Source of the DNA: Acorus gramineus
Lineage: Eukaryota; Streptophyta; Magnoliopsida; Acorales; Acoraceae
DNA: 64,000 nt
Assembly: GCA_030737835.1 (NCBI GenBank)
Contig: CM060853.1
Span: 1,368,941 to 1,432,940 of the forward strand
Reading direction: 5' to 3'
The notes beneath the pieces are model-generated. The model was not told where the DNA came from. It saw nothing but the letters and a program-made list of their open reading frames with translations, and searched no databases. Below are positions 43,210-54,549 of the stretch, piece after piece. The translations under genes were made by a program, and so were the position numbers. How positions within the stretch are numbered: the stretch's first letter is position 1; every line of letters begins with the position of its first letter.

Positions 43210-46200
43210 TATCACACCCTAGGGCGGCATTCCCCGGGACGTGGCAATATATATAGTATCAGCAATCAAGTACAAGAGGTCAACAATGACTCCAATAAAT
43301 AACACACAAGCTGGCAAAGCAATGATAACTAATAACTCAACTGAAAAGGTGGAAGCATAAAATATCAATAAGTCTGTAAATCAAAAATATCATTACAGAC
43401 TTGAATATACAATCAATGTCCTGTGAGAGCCAAGTCTAGTCCAAATAAAATACAACCTGTGCCACATGCACGATTTATAATACATAAAATGACTCTAGGA
43501 CTACTGACAGCCTCGCACTCGCCACCCGTCAGACAGAACGCTCCACTCACATAGGACCACGCCGCAGGGAAGCACTAGCTCCACGTCCAACACTGCCCCT
43601 GAAAAGAAACAGTATGCGAGGGGTGAGCTACAAGCTCAGTGAGTGGCTGGAAACCAATCACCAATACAATAGTTCAATACTAAAGCAATTTCCTTTCAAG
43701 GAAAACATGGGTGGAAACCCAATGGATAACAAGGTCACGCGGCGGCGCGACCAACCTCACCCTCACCCTCACTCTCGAAGGAAGACTCTTGGGACTTTTG
43801 GGGAGAGACCATACCGTTGGTCGAAGAGACGCGGAATTACTGGTCTACACAACACTACTGGATCATCTATATCGCGATAACTGCCCAACGATGTCTCTGA
43901 ACATCGATACGTAACCGGACCCAACAACTATGGGAACGGACAAAAAACGAATGGGTCACGTGGTGACGTGACTTCACTTCATCCTCACCCTCACCCCTAT
44001 GGGTGACTCAGGACTGTTGGAAGAAAACCTTTTGTTCTACACCCTTCGTCATCCGGTAGCCCTCTCCCGAGTAGCCTCTACCTGGTATACTCCCATGATC
44101 AGTACATCTGCCGAACGCATCGGTAGTACCTACAGGTCGGAGCCCTCTGTCAGGACAGCTTTAACGTCGGGTAGCTTCAACGCGGATCCGAAGAAGGGGA
44201 GAACTATTCCACGCTCGCAAAATCATCCAGTAGCCCTTTCCCAGGTAGCCTCTACCTGTTGACCTTCCACGATCGGTACATCAGCCCGATGCGTACTGCG
44301 ATACGCATCAGTAGCACCTACAAGTGGTGGCACCCAAACAGGATAGCTTCGACACTGGGGTGTTCGACGCACGATGATGTCGGGAGGAAGCACCCCACGT
44401 TCAAAAGGCGAACCCTATGGGCTACGCTCGATAATCACATATCGATGATATCGAATACTCTTTTACTCCCACACAAGTGCGTCGCTCGGACGCGAGGGTT
44501 TACCTCTGCTCTCACGCAGAAATAAGCCCAAGGCATATACTCCAACCAGTGCGCCTAGTATGGGTAGGTCTAACTTAATGCCATAGCCACCGGTTTAACA
44601 AAACCGATACAGCAAATGAATTCTCCTGAATTCCCTTCAAGTGCATCACACGGATGCAGGGGCGATTACATCGCTCGCGCACTAACTAATGAGGTACATC
44701 CCGACAGCGGGTTGTACCCACACCTATTTCAAATAGGCCTAATTAGTTTTAACATGCGCATATATATAACAGGAGAATCATATCATAGCTATGTGCATGA
44801 ACCATATGCACGATCATCTAATAATTGACTATAAGGGTATCCCCTAACATGGATTTACATCATAAACAACAAATCATACAACATGCATACAAGCGTGCAA
44901 GCATATAAGCATACCTCATACAAGTATATAAGTATACAAGCTATACTCTAAAATGCGTTGGATATCACCAACTTAAAAAGGGAAGGGTCAAGCGCGATCT
45001 CGCGCACTAACAGGTGCATGCCATTATTCCAAACGAACCTGAGTCGAGTAGGAAATCGCATCTACTTACTCAGTTCGTACAAAGGGAGAGGGCGAGAGAG
45101 AGCTCATCATCTCTTGAAGTTGGTCATAGCTTTGCCCCATTATCATGGGAGCAATAACTACACCACGCCCTCGAGTCTTATCACAAGGGAATATTAGGCG
45201 TGTGCCCATTATTAACCCAGACTTAATCATGCTGGATATTTCAATTAATATGGTAGGAGTAGTATTACAATACTACCTAAGGCATGCCCTATTCTATACA
45301 TCCATACACATTACAGTAATACATGCCCATACTAGAGGGGCGCATGCAATACAATCATTCATACATGGATACAATACACGCAATATAAGCCTAGCATGCA
45401 AGATATCTAACCTATTATAGTTTAAGCATGGCCATACTACTTATTTACACAATTAGTATAGCTAGGGTGCCCCATCGATGCGCGACGCACGACTACGCTC
45501 GTCGAGCGCATCTCGAGGGGTTGGATCAAACCACTCACCGCAACCCGGGACCTCGCGCATCCCATCCGACGAGATCTGCAAGGTAAGGGCATCAGAATGG
45601 TGAGTAAAATCACATTATAACACTTAGAAATACCAAAGACTTAGACATGCACGCATACGGGCTCACACGCATGCGAGCACGCACGTACGCTCGCATCTCC
45701 GAGCACCCCAGCACCTACCCGCTAACCTCGGGCAGCCACACGTGTGGCCCCGCACGCGTACGCACGCACATGCACGCGCGCACGCGCCCCCGAGTCTACT
45801 GGCGCCCTACCGCGCGCCCAGACGTTCTGCCCCGCGGGCGCGCACGCTCGCGTGCGCACTCGCGCGCCTGCCAACACCCTACGCGCACGCGCCCGACTAC
45901 ACCCTTCTGCGCGCGCGTCTGTACGCGCGCGCGCACGCGCGCGGACAGACCCGCGCGCGCGCCCAGAACCCCTTTAACCCCTCCCCCACACTCCACACTC
46001 ACCCTAAACCAACTACCTAGCATGCATGACTTCCCAAAAACCCCTAAAGCCATGAAAAACCAAAGAAAAGAAGGAGGAGAGGTCACCAAGGGAGGGGGAA
46101 TGAAAGGGGGAGATTCGGGGGCCCTCGATGCACCCGCGACCACCTCAACCACCACCACCACTACCACCACCTCCACAGCCTCTCCTCAGCCTTCTTTGGC

Positions 46201-46846
46201 TGAAAAACAGGGGGGGAAGACATGAGAGGGAGCTTGAGAGAGGAGAAACCACAACAACAACAACACATACACAAAACACACCTTTTTTGTGCTTCCTTCT
46301 TCACCTTCTCCTTCATTTGCTTCTTCCTCCTTCTTCTCCACACACAAAGAAGGGAAAAAGAGACCAAGAGAGGGAGAGAAAGAGAGATCCACGAATTGGG
46401 AGAGAGGGGGAGAGAGAGAGAGGGCAAAAAGGTCATTTTCATGCCAAAATAGTGTCTAGGGGTGACCATAAGGGGGTGGTGAGGTTAGGGTTAGGCTCAC
46501 CCTCACTCAACCACACATTTTTGCTTTATTGGGAAGCGTGAGGAGAAGCACCACACACTCAAAAATATCTCACCCACCAAAACCCTGTAACGGCCAAACC
46601 CGGATGCGATTCGGAACTGCATATTTTTTAAAACGTTACCAGAATTTGATGAAATTTTTATGGGTAGTACAAAACGGTACCAGGACCCATAATATGTAGT
46701 TAGATTTTCAATCAAAGTACTCTAACTCTCGCAGGTGTTTAAAAGCTAAAATTTTAGCGACTCTGATCGAAAAAGAAAAAGGCCCTGAATGACCCAGATG
46801 TGACCAAGGCTTAACCGTAATGGCTCCAAATGACACAGGCATAACA
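43210..46846 (-). mobile_element. gypsy solo LTR, 3637 bp, intron retained
   Basis: Flanked by GGGTC on both sides (43205-43209 and 46847-46851). On the minus strand it starts TGTTATGCCTGTGTCATT (46846) and ends GTGTGATA, mutated from GTGACA. It is closest to the LTRs of the 1343-8370 element. Candidate intron 1 is 45576-46086, mini-exon 45539-45575 (37 nt), candidate intron 2 43599-45538. The CACCCTCACCCT runs (43760-43780; 43983-44000) and CpG-rich stretch (45650-45990) are in the usual places. Confidence 0.9.
45576..46086 (-). other. Candidate LTR leader intron 1 in solo LTR
   Basis: Minus-strand donor CCCTTG|GTGACC (46086) and acceptor TTACCTTGCAG|ATCTCG (45576), 511 bp. The ACTCACCATTCTGATG block precedes the acceptor as in the other copies. 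Confidence 0.55.
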
Positions 46847-47804
46847 GGGTCGCCTCCTCCGCGACCCTCCTCTCTGCACTATCGCTCTCCGACAAGCTCG
46901 ACCCCGAGACAGCCCCCCTCTGTTCTCTTCCCCTTCGTCATCTCCTCCGATTTTGCGAAAAAGAAAACCCCAAAGGAAACTAGGGCTTTGAAATCAAGAA
47001 GAAAGGAATGATCTAGGGTGAATCAAAGTCAAGAAAAACCAAGTTTTTTGGTTTCAAACGAAGAAGAAGAAGTGTTGGAGGGAGAAGAACCGTTTTTTAA
47101 AACGTTTTGGAGAGAGAGGGTCCTTTTCAGTTATAAGGGACCCAGTCGGCTGGCGGCTACTCGCGAGTAACTGCCCCCTATCCGACTGCTAAACACAACT
47201 AGCAGCCCCTCCCTATCGGCTAAACACCACTAGTCGCCCCCAGCCAGCTTCCCAAATACACTTATTTTCTAAGTTTTCTCAAACAAACAGCCATGTATTG
47301 GTTTATTTCCAAGTTTGACTTGATCCAACACAACTTTCTCAAAGTTTTACAACAATTACCAGTACCATTCAGTTCAAATTTCTTCAGTTCTGGTTCTTTT
47401 CCAGAATCTTTGTCTTTCGAATGATCCAATTCACCAAATCAAACACACTTTTTCCTTCTTTCTATCTGTGATATCCCATTGATTTGCTGAGCTACCCAAG
47501 CATGGGTACGGTAAGCACAAGGAAACTGATGCCGGGCTGCTCCGTGCACGATGGCTAAGAACCCCGTCCGAGGGTTGGATCACTTGCTTCCTTACTTTTA
47601 CTCACTCTCCCACCTGAATCACTACTTAGATAACCATTCTAGTCAAAACCCAGCCTCTGATGACCTAAATTACCTCCTTGAATGGTATTGGTCATGTGTC
47701 CTAAACCTCTTGAAGGTTGGGCCGGCCAAAATAAGGGTCTCTTTTCTTATCATCAATCGAAGTCTTTCTGTTTCACACAAAGACTCCGTCCAATGAGGGA
47801 CAAT
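46847..47804 (+). mobile_element. Tat element interior, 3' end (copy A)
   Basis: Right-hand continuation of 42750-43209 after the solo LTR. Colinear with 58620-59665: CCCCTTCGTCATCTC, ATAAGGGACCCAGTCGG, CAGCCATGTATTGGTTTATT and a GATGAGGGACAAT polypurine tract before the LTR at 47805. On the minus strand the gene start ATGACGAAGGGGAAG is at about 46955, but the frame then diverges. Confidence 0.75.
47152..47238. repeat. 32 bp-period palindrome array, 3 units
   Basis: Units start at 47152, 47184 and 47215. Left arms GGCGGCTA, GACTGCTA, ATCGGCTA; loops CTCGCGAG, AACACAAC, AACACCAC; right arms TAACTGCC, TAGCAGCC, TAGTCGCC. The same place in copy B is 59012. Confidence 0.85.
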
Positions 47805-47961
47805 TGTAGATACCTTAATTTTGACCGTCCAAAGAAAAGAAATTTACTTCAAGTAATATTAGAAAACAACCACACTTGGACATCTAATAGAAAACTCCCT
47901 CAGAAACCGAAACCGGAAACCCTAAGTCCAACACTTAGAAAAATCTAAGAGCCTGGACAGG

Positions 47962-48065
47962 GGCGGCTAGTTCCAACTAGCCGCCCCCCTGACCAACCCC
48001 AAACCGCCTTCCTAGATGGAACATAAAGCAACCATGATAGCGGCGGATAGTCCTTTCTAGCCACC
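47962..48065. repeat. 24 bp palindromes, 2 single units
   Basis: 47962-47985: GGCGGCTA, loop GTTCCAAC, TAGCCGCC (perfect). 48042-48065: GGCGGATA, loop GTCCTTTC, TAGCCACC. Confidence 0.9.
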
Positions 48066-48145
48066 CCATCTTAGCCGGTTTCTCCTTAGTAACCGACCCA
48101 AGCCACCGCTTGTCAGAGATGGGACATTTGACAGGTTTTGATGGG

Positions 48146-48201
48146 GGCTGCTACTTGAGAGTAGCCGCCCCTCACCGGGCGGCTAAACACAACTAGCCGC
48201 C
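48146..48201. repeat. 32 bp-period palindrome array, 2 units
   Basis: Units start at 48146 and 48178: GGCTGCTA, loop CTTGAGAG, TAGCCGCC; and GGCGGCTA, loop AACACAAC, TAGCCGCC. The 8 nt linker is CCTCACCG. Confidence 0.92.
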
Positions 48202-48564
48202 CCTCACCTGGACATTGTCAGAGAACAAAGATCTAATGGGAGGTCAAATCAAGCACCTTATTATCCATTTTGATCTATTGTCCAGTGAACACTCCCCTAC
48301 ACCCCTTTTATTATAAATAGGGGGGTCTCTAAGCATTTATACACAATCAATACCCATCAATAACCCCAACAACCCACATTCCCAATCATCAAGCCTATAC
48401 CACCACTTTAAAACCTTGAGAGAGAAAGTGAGAGAGAAACCCATTTCCTACACAAATCCATTCTCCAAATCCACTCTCCAAAACCTAGGTTAAACCCGGT
48501 TTAACCTCTGGCAAAACCAAACCCAAACCCTACCCAGGTTTTGTCCAAATTGAACCAGACACCA

Positions 48565-48620
48565 GGCGGCTACCCACAACTAGCCGCCCCCCACCAGGCG
48601 GCTAAATCTAACTAGCCGGC
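48565..48620. repeat. 32 bp-period palindrome array, 2 units
   Basis: Units start at 48565 and 48597: GGCGGCTA, loop CCCACAAC, TAGCCGCC; and GGCGGCTA, loop AATCTAAC, TAGCCGGC. The 8 nt linker is CCCCACCA. Confidence 0.92.
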
Positions 48621-49031
48621 CCTTCCCTAGCTCACCTCAAGTCCCAAATCTCCTCTAGTCAGTTTCCCAAAGCAGAAAAGGATCCCTGTCTTCACCTCTG
48701 TGCACGGCACATCCGTGTCCCAGAGCGATGACCACACAAACTCCCCACGAAGGCGATCAAATCCACCCCTTTTTCCTGCTTTTTGAGAAAAGAAGGTGAC
48801 GATCACAACAACCCCTGAATCCTCCTGAGAACACGTCGGATGCCTCAGCCAGGAACGAACAACCAACCCATCACCCCCTTCAGAGAGACGATCCGACCGA
48901 GTCTGCCAAGGCGCAGCTCTCCGGACCCAAGCCTCCAAAGAAACCCCCACACACGCACAAACCACCAGATGACCGAGGAGGAAGGAAGAGAGGGCCCCTT
49001 TCTTTCCTTTTCCCGAAATCCGATACCGACA

Positions 49032-50154
49032 CCAGGGAGTTATGATTACAACCATTGAAAGCGATAGCAAAAGGATCATTTTGAGTCAATAGGGTAGTCG
49101 CCTAGTGTTTTCAGTTAGAAAGCGAGACGACCAACCGAACGAAGGTGAGAGCGTAGGAGACATCTCTAATTTTCCCCTGGAGCTTCCTAACTTTCTCAAC
49201 AAAGACTGCCTCACTCGAAAGCTCTTACCCTCGTTTCTCCCCATTTCTAAATGTACATCAAAGTAGCATTCAAAGATCCAACATTTCAGGTCCAGGACAG
49301 TTAGAAAAAAATTTCAAAGCCAAAAGTGAAGAAGAAGGTGACCAAAGGTCTGAAAACCAGTCTAAAGCTTCTATCGCAGATTCAGGTCTTCCCCATCTCG
49401 ATCCTACACCCGTCTCTTCATGGAAGCACCGGGCACGGCTGGGTTTGTTACGAGTTTTTTTTTATATTATTCCATTCCAACTCCTTCCGATACCTATTAT
49501 TCATATCTTCTTCTCCCTAAATATGTTATCTTCTTCCCAAATCTACAAGGTCTCACAAAATTACATATTTTGCCCCACGGTCATCTATTAGAAAAAGGTA
49601 TATCCAACGGAAAGAATCCAAGTTTCCAACTTTCTGTCAATTTCAGTAGTCTGTGTTAAGGAACTTAGGCAATAATGAGTCAGTCTAGTATTCCGTATTG
49701 TGATTTTAGTATTACAGCAATAACAAATGATATTCTCGGAGTGAATACTCCTCCGTGTTGAGGTTTTCCTTGGGGATAGAAATCACAACAGATGAAGATG
49801 AAGGAGAATTCACTCCTTCTACCTCTCCAGATAATATAATCACGTCTGGAGTGTGATTCGAACCCCGAAATTTGATCTGAACCCAGAATCTCATTCGGAG
49901 GATGACGGGACCTTGAGTTTGGCGCATTAAACTACTCACCCATTGTGCGAATCAAAACCCGGGATTCGATTCGAACCCAGACTCTCATCTGGAGGATTGA
50001 TTTTAGCGCCCTAAACTAGCCTCCCATCATTGCAATGCTATCCCTTCATTCAGCCGGTGCACTCCACCACCCAAGCCTTGAAGCATTCCGGGAAGGTCAT
50101 TTGCGGCCTTGGATTGTTTGAACTGGCCATCGGTGCCCTAAAGCATAATGCTTT
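49032..50154. other. Tat interior before protease; possible SINE-like piece
   Basis: No gag could be recognised. Around 49740-50020 the minus strand shows tRNA-promoter-like motifs (GGTTCGAATC twice, near 49850 and 49960, and an A-box-like TGGGTGAGTAGTTTAATGCG near 49945). That might be a decayed tRNA-derived SINE; support is weak. A 9-10 T run lies at about 49456. Confidence 0.4.
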
Positions 50155-50952
50155 GTGGCCCACATTGACACAAGATACCCGCTGATGTTAGGACGACCAT
50201 GGCTGGACATCATCCAAGCCATCTGCTCCCCGAGGCACCAATGCCTTCGCCTACCATTCATGGGCCACATGCTAACCATATGGGGAGAGGCACGCCTTAG
50301 GTATGAGAACGAAGATAACTGGGTGTTGCATAACATGTTTACCCCAACCTTGCACCCAGGTATCCAATCAAGAGGACACAGCCCACCTGGATCTCTCTAC
50401 AACAACCACCACCCCTCAGAAGAAACGGTCGAGACCATGAACTTGGTGAACAACCGTGTAGAGCCCAATCAGATTGCCTTCCTCCCCCATGAGGTCGCCA
50501 AAGTCGGGGCATGCTCCGCACCCCTCACAATCACCACGGACCTCGGAGGAAGAGTGTTCAAGCACATCCTCATCGACACGGGAGAGGAAACAAACGTACT
50601 AACCCATTCCGCCTACCAAAAGCTTAAGGGTAAAGTCCCCAAGTTGGAGCCATCGGACGAGTTCATTTATGCATTTGACAGCTAGCGCAAGGACATCTGT
50701 GGACTGGTCACTCTCCCACTCAAGATCGGCCCGGTAGCCATGATCATCAACTACATGGTGATGGACATCCGATCACCTCACCCCCTTATCGTCGGAAGGA
50801 CGTGGCTCAACAGAATCGAAGCTGTCTTGTCTACTAGACACCAATGCCTCCGCTTCCCGTACCACGGAGATGTCATATCTATTTGGGGAGAGGCGCGCTT
50901 TAACGGAGCACGAGTCTGCAACTGGACCATCTGCGCCATGCACATTAAGTGA
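50155..50952 (+). pseudogene. Tat protease with duplicated C-terminal segment
   Basis: The central part is an aspartic protease of the Tat type: HILIDTGEETNVLTHSAYQKL (50567-50630), where DTG is the active-site triad, followed by a TAG at 50683, then GLVTLPLKIGPVAMIINYMV and MDIRSPHPLIVGRTWLNRIE. The last segment (50755-50950: VGR-WL, STRHQCLRFP, ISIWGEARF) also occurs before the active site (50155-50310: LGRPWLDIIQ, SPRHQCLRLP, LTIWGEARL). So the protease end is present twice. Confidence 0.75.
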
Positions 50953-51159
50953 GAGATGTACTCATACAACATGATAAACTACTCACCCAAAGACGTGCTC
51001 GGTCAAGGGCAAAAACCCAAGAGGGCAAGGGAAGAAGAAGAAGCTGAACCTGCAAAACCTCCACCAGATATGAGTTGGCCTATAAAGGCTAGCCAACTCG
51101 AAGAAGTGGTTCAGATCCACGAGCCTGGGACTGATCCACCCAAGTAAGCTTTACGCTTT

Positions 51160-51800
51160 CAAAGTCCTCTACATATTTGTTTACATGCTTTCCTAAAATA
51201 AAAATAAAAAACAAAACAAAAAGATTTGCTAAACAGCTTTCATTCCAAACTCTTGTACATATTTGTTTACATGCTTTTCCCAAAAAAAAAAAGGCAAAAA
51301 GATTTGCTCAACAGCTTTCATTCCAAACTCCTGTACATATTTGTTTACATGCTTTTCCAAAACAAAAAAAAACAACAAAAAGACTTTCTAAATAGCTTTC
51401 ATTCCAAACTCCTGTACATATTTATTTACATGCTTTCCCAAAACAAAACAAAAAACAAAAGATTTGCTAAACAGCTTTCATTCCAAACTCCTATACATAT
51501 TTGTTTACATGCTTTCCCAAAACAAAAAAAAAAAACAAATAAGTTTTGCTAAACAGCTTTCATTCCAAACTCCTGTACATATTTGTTTACATGTTTTCCC
51601 AAAAAAAAAACAAAAACAACAAAAAGATTTGCTAAACAGCTTTCATTCCAAACTCCTATACATATTCGTTTCCATGCTTCCTTAAACAAAGAAAAAATCA
51701 AAAAGATTTATTTATCAGCTCATGCTCTCAAACTCATATACATATTTGTTTACATGCTTACAAACAAAAGGGACAAAAACAAAAGATTTGTTCATTCCTA
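51160..51800 (+). repeat. Minisatellite, about 80 bp unit, 7-8 copies
   Basis: Unit: TTTGCTAAACAGCTTTCATT, CCAAACTCCTGTACATATTT, GTTTACATGCTTTCCCAAAA, then an A-rich linker. The AACAGCTTTC anchor recurs at about 51233, 51312, 51391, 51470, 51554 and 51635, with diverged copies at both edges. Differences are mostly in A-run length. It lies where RT to the integrase core should be. Confidence 0.9.
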
Positions 51801-51837
51801 GCTTCCTTGCATGCTTTCTTAAAACAACAAAAAAAAA

Positions 51838-52135
51838 CTGCAGACCATGCCCAGGCCTACCAGAGGAGGGTGGCAAGAGCATTTGAAAAGAAAGTAATAG
51901 AGAGAAAATTTAAAGTTGGGGAGATGGTACTTAAGCAAATTATGCCATCAAGATAGCTAAGCAAATTATGCCATCAAGATAGCCCCACCCAAAAGGCAAG
52001 CTGCAACTCAGATGGGAGGGACCCTATGTGATCACCCATGCCTACTCCGGGAATGCCTACAGCTTGGTGGATGCCGAAGGAGTCGAAGTCCAAGGTTCGT
52101 GGAATGCACTTTATCTAAAGAAATTTCATGCATAA
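51838..52135 (+). pseudogene. Tat integrase C-terminal end
   Basis: Reads ADHAQAYQRRVARAFEKKV, then RKFKVGEMVLK, LQLRWEGPYVITHAYSGNAY and WNALYLKKFHA, the usual end of Tat pol. A 27 bp tandem duplication (AAGCAAATTATGCCATCAAG..., about 51934-51986) brings in stops. Confidence 0.8.
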
Positions 52136-53713
52136 AACTATCAATACTTGAGAAATATTATTCTTCCTTCCTACGAATTCCAGCGTTTAGTGCTTGATAA
52201 TGGAATTATAAGACTCTCAAAGATGACTTATATTTTACTTGAATTCATACTCGCCAATTATACCATCTCCATCACACAAGTATGACTTAGGAATTGGTCT
52301 ACCTGATAAAAGGAAAAATTGCCTACCCTGTAGACTGGGACAATTTTTTAACCCCAAAGCATCTCCCCTTTATTCTCACTCTTATTCATATCAACCCAAA
52401 GACAAAATGAGGAATTACCTTGGACATAGCATATGTCCCAAAACTGACTCTGGCACTATACAAACACTTCTAGAGGGGAAGCAGAAAACAACAGAGGTGA
52501 AAAACAGAAAAGCCCCCCCCCCCCCCCCCCCCCCCTCAAAACAAAAAAGAAAGGCAAAAGAGAGGCCAACAAAAGAAAATACGCCCAAAACAAATGGGTA
52601 AACTCTCTATTTCCAAGCGCAAATGCCTTTACACAGTATATGCTAAACAAAAGGCTATGCTAGTACATATCAAAACAAACAGATTGTACTCTCCACCCAA
52701 AACACGGGTACGTGCTCGGTGGGCTGTACTCTCCACCTAAATAAGGAAGTGGTAAAAAAAAGAAAGCCAAAGGGACCTAGAAAGTAAGACATATGCCAGA
52801 CCGGGACAATTCTAAAAAGTTGCCCCAAGGAAGATATTACTCTCACCCCCTTCACCCCCTCTTTTATTTTTCCTGCAATGGGATAAAATTGAACTATGTC
52901 TACTTGGAAAGGCAAAATTTCAGCCAAAAGTAGATCTTTCCCTATGTTTACAACGCACACACTCACATGAGTTCATTTAAAGTCTTCCCTATCTAAAGGA
53001 AGCATATTTGACTTGATTACTGGTACATTCATGATTTCTTAGCATGTTTAGAATAATATGATCAAGCATTTGAGAACCATGAACTTGAAAAATTAACACC
53101 TAAAGCCAATACCTTTCAAATACAATCCTGAATTGGACATAGGTGACCACAAAGGCCCTTCCTCAAGGACTTGATGGTATCTTTTACTTTAGGAAATTGA
53201 AAACAATGCCCTCTCACATGAAAAAAGAGAAAGCAATTGAAGAATTAAAATGCTCCCTTATGTCGCTCACACTTCTGCATAAGCTTGTATTTTTCTTTTC
53301 CAAACACTTAGGCATCCAATTTTCTTAAAATATCACAATTAGACCCCCATACTGAAAGAAAATTGCCCCTATTACTCTATTTTTATACCTCTCCACACAC
53401 ACTTGAGAAGGAAAATTGCCCCATTCTCACATACCCTCACACTTAGAGTCACCTAGGCTCCCTCCTTTTTATGACAGGCACGGCCTCTCGCACCCTTTTC
53501 TTGCTTTACTTTCAATCATCTTAGATGGGTTGTAGCCCTTGACAATTCAAGCAAAAGGGGTTTGAAAGTCAGTGCAGGGGTGCAATCCGAACAGATTTAA
53601 CACTTAGTTCATGGAAAGAATGTTTTTACAGGTTTTAAAGGTTGACCAAGCACTCACAAAACTTTCAGCAGCAGCAGACAGGTAGCAGAATCAGGAGATT
53701 CCCCCAGGCAGGG
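52136..53713. other. Non-coding Tat interior with poly-C tract
   Basis: No coding support. An uninterrupted run of roughly 25 C lies at about 52513-52537. TGTACTCTCCACC is repeated at 52685 and 52725. The rest is low-complexity C/A-rich sequence. Confidence 0.55.
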
Positions 53714-53860
53714 GGCGGCTACTGAAAACAAACCGCCGGCTACTTGGCGGCTGCTCTCCACATGCCGGCCCAACCCCTATTCCAAGTTAAGTCCATCATT
53801 CAGGGGTAGCTAAAATAGACTAGCCGCCTGACCCTAGGTGGCTATTTTGAACATGCCACC
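53714..53860. repeat. Two 32 bp-period palindrome pairs
   Basis: Units start at 53714/53746 and 53805/53837. Left arms GGCGGCTA, GGCGGCTG, GGTAGCTA, GGTGGCTA; loops CTGAAAAC, CTCTCCAC, AAATAGAC, TTTTGAAC; right arms AAACCGCC, ATGCCGGC, TAGCCGCC, ATGCCACC. Some right arms have TA changed to AT. Confidence 0.85.
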
Positions 53861-54549
53861 CCTCACCTGCTGCCTCACCTATTTCTGTCAGTCCAGCTTA
53901 ATCAACTCTTCAACTTTCTCAAGGCCTGTCAAAATTTAATTTCCAAAACCTGTACATATACCTTCCATACATCCATACTAACTCTTACACATTCATCCAT
54001 TCGCATACCCAACCATTCGCCACACATACACTTATATATACACTCACCAAATTATATCCAAAAGACTTTTCAAAGCCAAAACATCCTTGTCTCTACACGT
54101 TCATTCATCTACTCACATACCAAATCCATATAAACCATTCCACACATACACCCACTAGTTCAAATCAATCAATAGACCTTCAAATTGATAAAAACAACTA
54201 AAAACAACCATGTCTGTCTATAAACTGAAGGAGAGATATAAATTGTTCATAAAAACCGAAAGATAAAACTAAAATTTAACCAAAACAAAAGGAGTTCATG
54301 AACCAAACTGAAAACTAAACTAAGGTAGAAATAGTGTTTGCTGGAGTCCAAAGTCTTGAGAAGCACTTAATCGGAAGGTCACCTGAGCCAAAATAAAAGA
54401 AGAAAGCATGAATTCATTGCCATACATACAATTCTTCTACCAAAACCAAGACAAAGAATATACCTTGGCATGTCATCATCCGCGGGAGGCTGGGTCGAAG
54501 GAGGAGCATCCTGGCCTGGCTGAGAAGGCAGCGGTGGCTGAGGAGAGGA
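53861..54549. other. Non-coding stretch downstream of the antisense gene
   Basis: C/A-rich, no coding signal. Should contain the 3' untranslated region of the minus-strand gene ending at 54550. Confidence 0.45.

Larger units (their letters stand above)
47805..49031 (+). repeat. Tat-lineage LTR shared by two tandem elements
   Basis: Starts TGTAGATACCTTAATTTTG after a polypurine tract and matches 59666-60874 throughout: GACATTGTCAGAG-like, TATTATCCATTTTGATCTATTG, ATAAATAGGGGGG TATA region, the AGCAGAAAAGGATTCC block and CCACGAAGGCGATCAAATCC. The right end is approximate (CCGACA at 49031). It has interior sequence on both sides, so it is the 3' LTR of copy A and the 5' LTR of copy B. Carries palindrome units at 47962, 48042, 48146/48178 and 48565/48597. 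Confidence 0.78.

Noticed and set aside
51226-51801. Open frames encoding repeated FHSKLLYIFVYML-like peptides
   Set aside because: By-product of an 80 bp minisatellite whose A-run length differences shift frames; no start context or conservation.
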